Program-made: the position numbers and the translations under genes
From: Ophioderma brevispina
Taxonomy: Eukaryota; Echinodermata; Ophiuroidea; Amphilepidida; Ophiodermatidae
Reading direction: 5' to 3'
Assembly: GCA_023653785.1 (NCBI GenBank)
Contig: JAMKCH010051647.1
Coordinates: 1 to 64,000 of the forward strand
DNA length: 64,000 bases
The notes under the pieces: generated by a model
The model's database searches: none
Seen by the model: only the letters and a program-made list of their open reading frames with translations
What the model was told of the DNA's origin: nothing
In this document: positions 61,543 through 64,000 of the stretch, piece after piece
How the letters are laid out: each line of letters opens with the position of its first letter
Position numbering within the stretch: the stretch's first letter is position 1

Positions 61543-61606
61543 CATGTTAGGAGCGTCCATATCATGGATACACGAAGCCCCGGATCAGCTTACTCATCTG
61601 AACTAG
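61543..61606 (+). mobile_element. SINE family 1, 3' fragment
   Basis: CCATGTTAGGAGCGTCCATA, ATCATGGATACACG and GGATCAGCTTACTC match the 3' part of family 1. The fragment follows directly after the G-rich tract and is followed by the inverted-repeat element at 61618. Confidence 0.7.
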
Positions 61607-61617
61607 AAATGGTCGCG

Positions 61618-64000
61618 ACATTCGACCACTGATCTCTACACAACACTGGATAGGCTACCGCGCGCTCGAACGTGAGGAAACCGGAAATTGCTTGGCGGCC
61701 CTTTTGCTCTACCAGACCCGTCGTGCACTGTACAAAAGGAAAGGGAAACTACGGAAAAGGGACAGAATTAGGCGCTTAATTGCGCTTATGTCAAGTGTTT
61801 GTCAATTATTGGTTTGATTTTCGAATATGGGTGGGTTATGTTCGAACAAAATATGATTCAAATGTTTTAAAAAGTCCTTAAAAATTCCATTTTCAGGGTT
61901 TTCTGCTCACAGACAATGCAGTAAGCGCTTTGATCAGATATCTAGATATTATTATCCTCCTTCCTTTTTGTCGCGCTTTACTAACCCCCCCAGCAATTGC
62001 TTTGGTAAGCTCCTCAAGTGATGGACGGGGGGTACCGGGGGGGGGGGGAGTGCATCTCGTATCTCTCTTTTTACAGCTTTTAAAGAGATTTGGTGCATTC
62101 ACGTTTTCCTATTTTCAAAAATATTACTTACGATATTTGGAATTTAATTCCTGGGGGGTTCTTGAATGTTGGTCGGGGACCAAAGCTCGGTTCCAAAAAA
62201 AGCGACAATAGCTGTAAATGTGGGACAACCTCTATGGGTATAAAATTCACAATAATGAAGTTTAGGGGGTATCAAATTCAGTTGTGATTTGACTGGTTCA
62301 ATGATTAAAACTTAGGAAATGTAACCTAAACATACTGACACAAAAGAAACCCGAGTAAATTTTTTTTCTTGCAGTATAGCAAAAGTGTAACTTTTGTATA
62401 TTGGCTCACGAGAATTGTAATTTTGGTCAAAAAGTGTCTTTTGACTAATTAAATATTTAGTCTGCACATTATTTTTTTAGAATCCACAAGATAGTGCTAA
62501 AAAGTGGTTTGAATTAAAAGAATGTTTTAAAGATGTTTGGATTAAATTTCATAAGGCAAATATTTCTACAACTTAAAAATTAGGACTTTTTAATTCCAAA
62601 ATTTTAGGTTTTTTCTTTTTTTAAAAATTTGTGTCACTTAAAAATTTTGTCATTTTTGTGCTTGACAAACTAATTCTAGTCATTTGGTGAGTCTAAAGTC
62701 GTCTTTAATTAGTCAATTAACATTTGATAAATAAAATTAGTCCGTTCATTAATTTGTCATTTTAAAGTGTCAAATTTGAGGTAATGAAAATATTTTTGTA
62801 ATCATGAAACTAGGGTAATATGGGAAGTTATATCTTCCAGCAATGCAAACCATGTTTCTAGCATTGAAAGTACATTAATGAATTATAAAACACTGATTTG
62901 CATGACTAATTTTTAATTAGTCAAAAAGAAACTTTTTGACTACTTATATTCTCAGTGTATTTTAAAGAAGGTATTTTAGTCACATATTGAGAACAGGTCC
63001 CCAAGGGGTATAATATTACTGCAAATTGGTCCCCTTATTATAAAACACCTGAAAACTATGTAGAATTTCCCAAAAAACTGGCTCGTTAGACCCCGTTAGG
63101 GGTTTATTTTCACTGAAAATTGGTCTTGTTAGGCCTTTTCGGTGTCAGTTGGAATGAGCATGCACCTGCCCCCCCCCCCTCCCCCATCGGATAAATCCGC
63201 CGCTTTTTAAAAAAAGAAATGCAGCTGCAGTCCTATGGACCTATACTGCACAAAATCATTGTTTAAATCAACTTGGAAATTAAAACTGGAAGGAACTGAA
63301 ATTTTGGTTCTTGACCTTGGGATTTATAAGCTAGTCTGCTAGACACTGTTTTGTGATAAATGTGAAAATCACAAGCTATCCCTTAGGCCTAATTGTGATC
63401 CATTTCGACATGTATCCAGCGAAAGACTCATGATTTAAATACTAATCTAGTAATATTCCCATGGAGTTATTAGAGCACAGCTATACAGTGAATTAGTGCA
63501 TACAGTTAGATGGACAGTGTATAGGCTACGACGTGTGTACACCCACCAGTATCATCACTAATCGGTCGCAAAATTGCCTAGAACACATTCGTTTACTTCT
63601 ACTCACAGTTTAATTTCAGGCAAAACGGGCAACATACTTCATACAAATTGCAAACGCTTGATATTTTTTCAGATATTGACCAGGAAAGTACTTTATAAAG
63701 GCATACATGTATACTCATCCCATAGAAACCCGTGCAACCGAGTGAATGTTTTGGGTAGAGCAAAAGGGACGTTGCGCAACTTCCGGTTTCCTCTAGTACA
63801 GGGAACCTTTACGTCGTTTTTTGACATTGGCCGTCGTAGAAATGAGGGTGATTCGTAAATGTGAATGCAAAAGATTGATAATGACTCGTCTGACATGCCC
63901 GAAATTTCAGTATGACTCCGTTGTACTAGGTTTCCTCACCGGCTCGCTATTCAATCGCGTGGAGACAGCCTATCCAGTGTGTAGAGATCAGTGCATTCGA
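61618..64000. mobile_element. Element with inverted repeats, reaching the window edge
   Basis: Left CACTGATCTCTACACAACAC then TGGATAGGCT, and GAGGAAACCGGAAATTGC with CCCTTTTGCTCTACC at 61673-61723. Inverted at the right: CCAGTGTGTAGAGATCAGTG at 63976-63994, and GGTAGAGCAAAAGGGAC with CAACTTCCGGTTTCCTC at 63754-63793, the latter separated from the tip by about 130 extra bases. Coding content is not recognised. The true right end may lie just outside the window. Confidence 0.65.
62426..62940. mobile_element. AT-rich MITE, about 515 bp
   Basis: The left end GTCAAAAAGTGTCTTTTGAC TAATTAAATATTTAGTC is the inverse of the right end GACTAATTTTTAATTAGTCA AAAAGAAACTTTTTGAC. TIRs about 42 bp. Sits inside the larger inverted-repeat element. 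Confidence 0.75.

Noticed and set aside
61213..61606. Long open frames on both strands in the G-rich tract
   Set aside because: Produced by the near absence of A/T-rich stop codons in low-complexity sequence.

Overview
This is eukaryotic, intron-rich nuclear DNA, most likely from a marine invertebrate deuterostome (an echinoderm, hemichordate or similar animal). That assignment is an inference from a vertebrate-like SGSM gene, a compact GT10 fucosyltransferase gene, and a dense population of MITEs, tRNA-derived SINEs and minisatellites. No operons or bacterial genes are visible, and most apparent ORFs are chance or shadow frames.

The backbone of the window (about 4.87-46.0 kb, + strand) is the 3' two thirds of a small G protein signalling modulator gene (SGSM1/SGSM2 type, also called RUTBC): the end of the Rab-binding PH-like domain, a linker, and a TBC Rab-GAP domain split by a long acidic insert. 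Thirteen exon blocks can be placed, the last one in two tandem copies. The 5' exons (RUN domain) lie outside the window. Several strongly conserved exons carry one to three small indels, often compensating, while neighbouring exons are perfectly open. With intact splice sites this looks more like base-level indel error in a long-read assembly than true gene death, but I cannot prove it.

Two introns are swollen by copies of one large GC-rich element with terminal inverted repeats of about 190 bp (9.68-15.93 kb and 33.53-41.46 kb). Its interior has no protein I recognise, contains a tandem array of roughly 180-bp units, and in the second copy carries about 2.1 kb of extra sequence. This is the strongest candidate for an undescribed system here. 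A direct duplication of about 2.9 kb (41.8-44.67 and 44.68-47.65 kb) doubles the last SGSM exon and the following 3' region.

From 47.65 to 58.1 kb no gene is recognisable; the interval holds a 16-bp minisatellite, several MITEs, tRNA-derived SINEs and hairpin repeats. At 58.1-59.5 kb (- strand) lies an apparently intronless alpha-1,3-fucosyltransferase-like gene with an N-terminal signal anchor and two or three frameshifts. About 240 bp upstream of its start a TATA box faces the other way, towards a possible small two-exon gene of unknown function (59.9-60.3 kb, +), so 59.5-59.9 kb may be a bidirectional promoter. The right end is repetitive: a G-rich tract, a SINE tail, and a 2.4-kb element bounded by inverted repeats that reaches the window edge and has a MITE inside.
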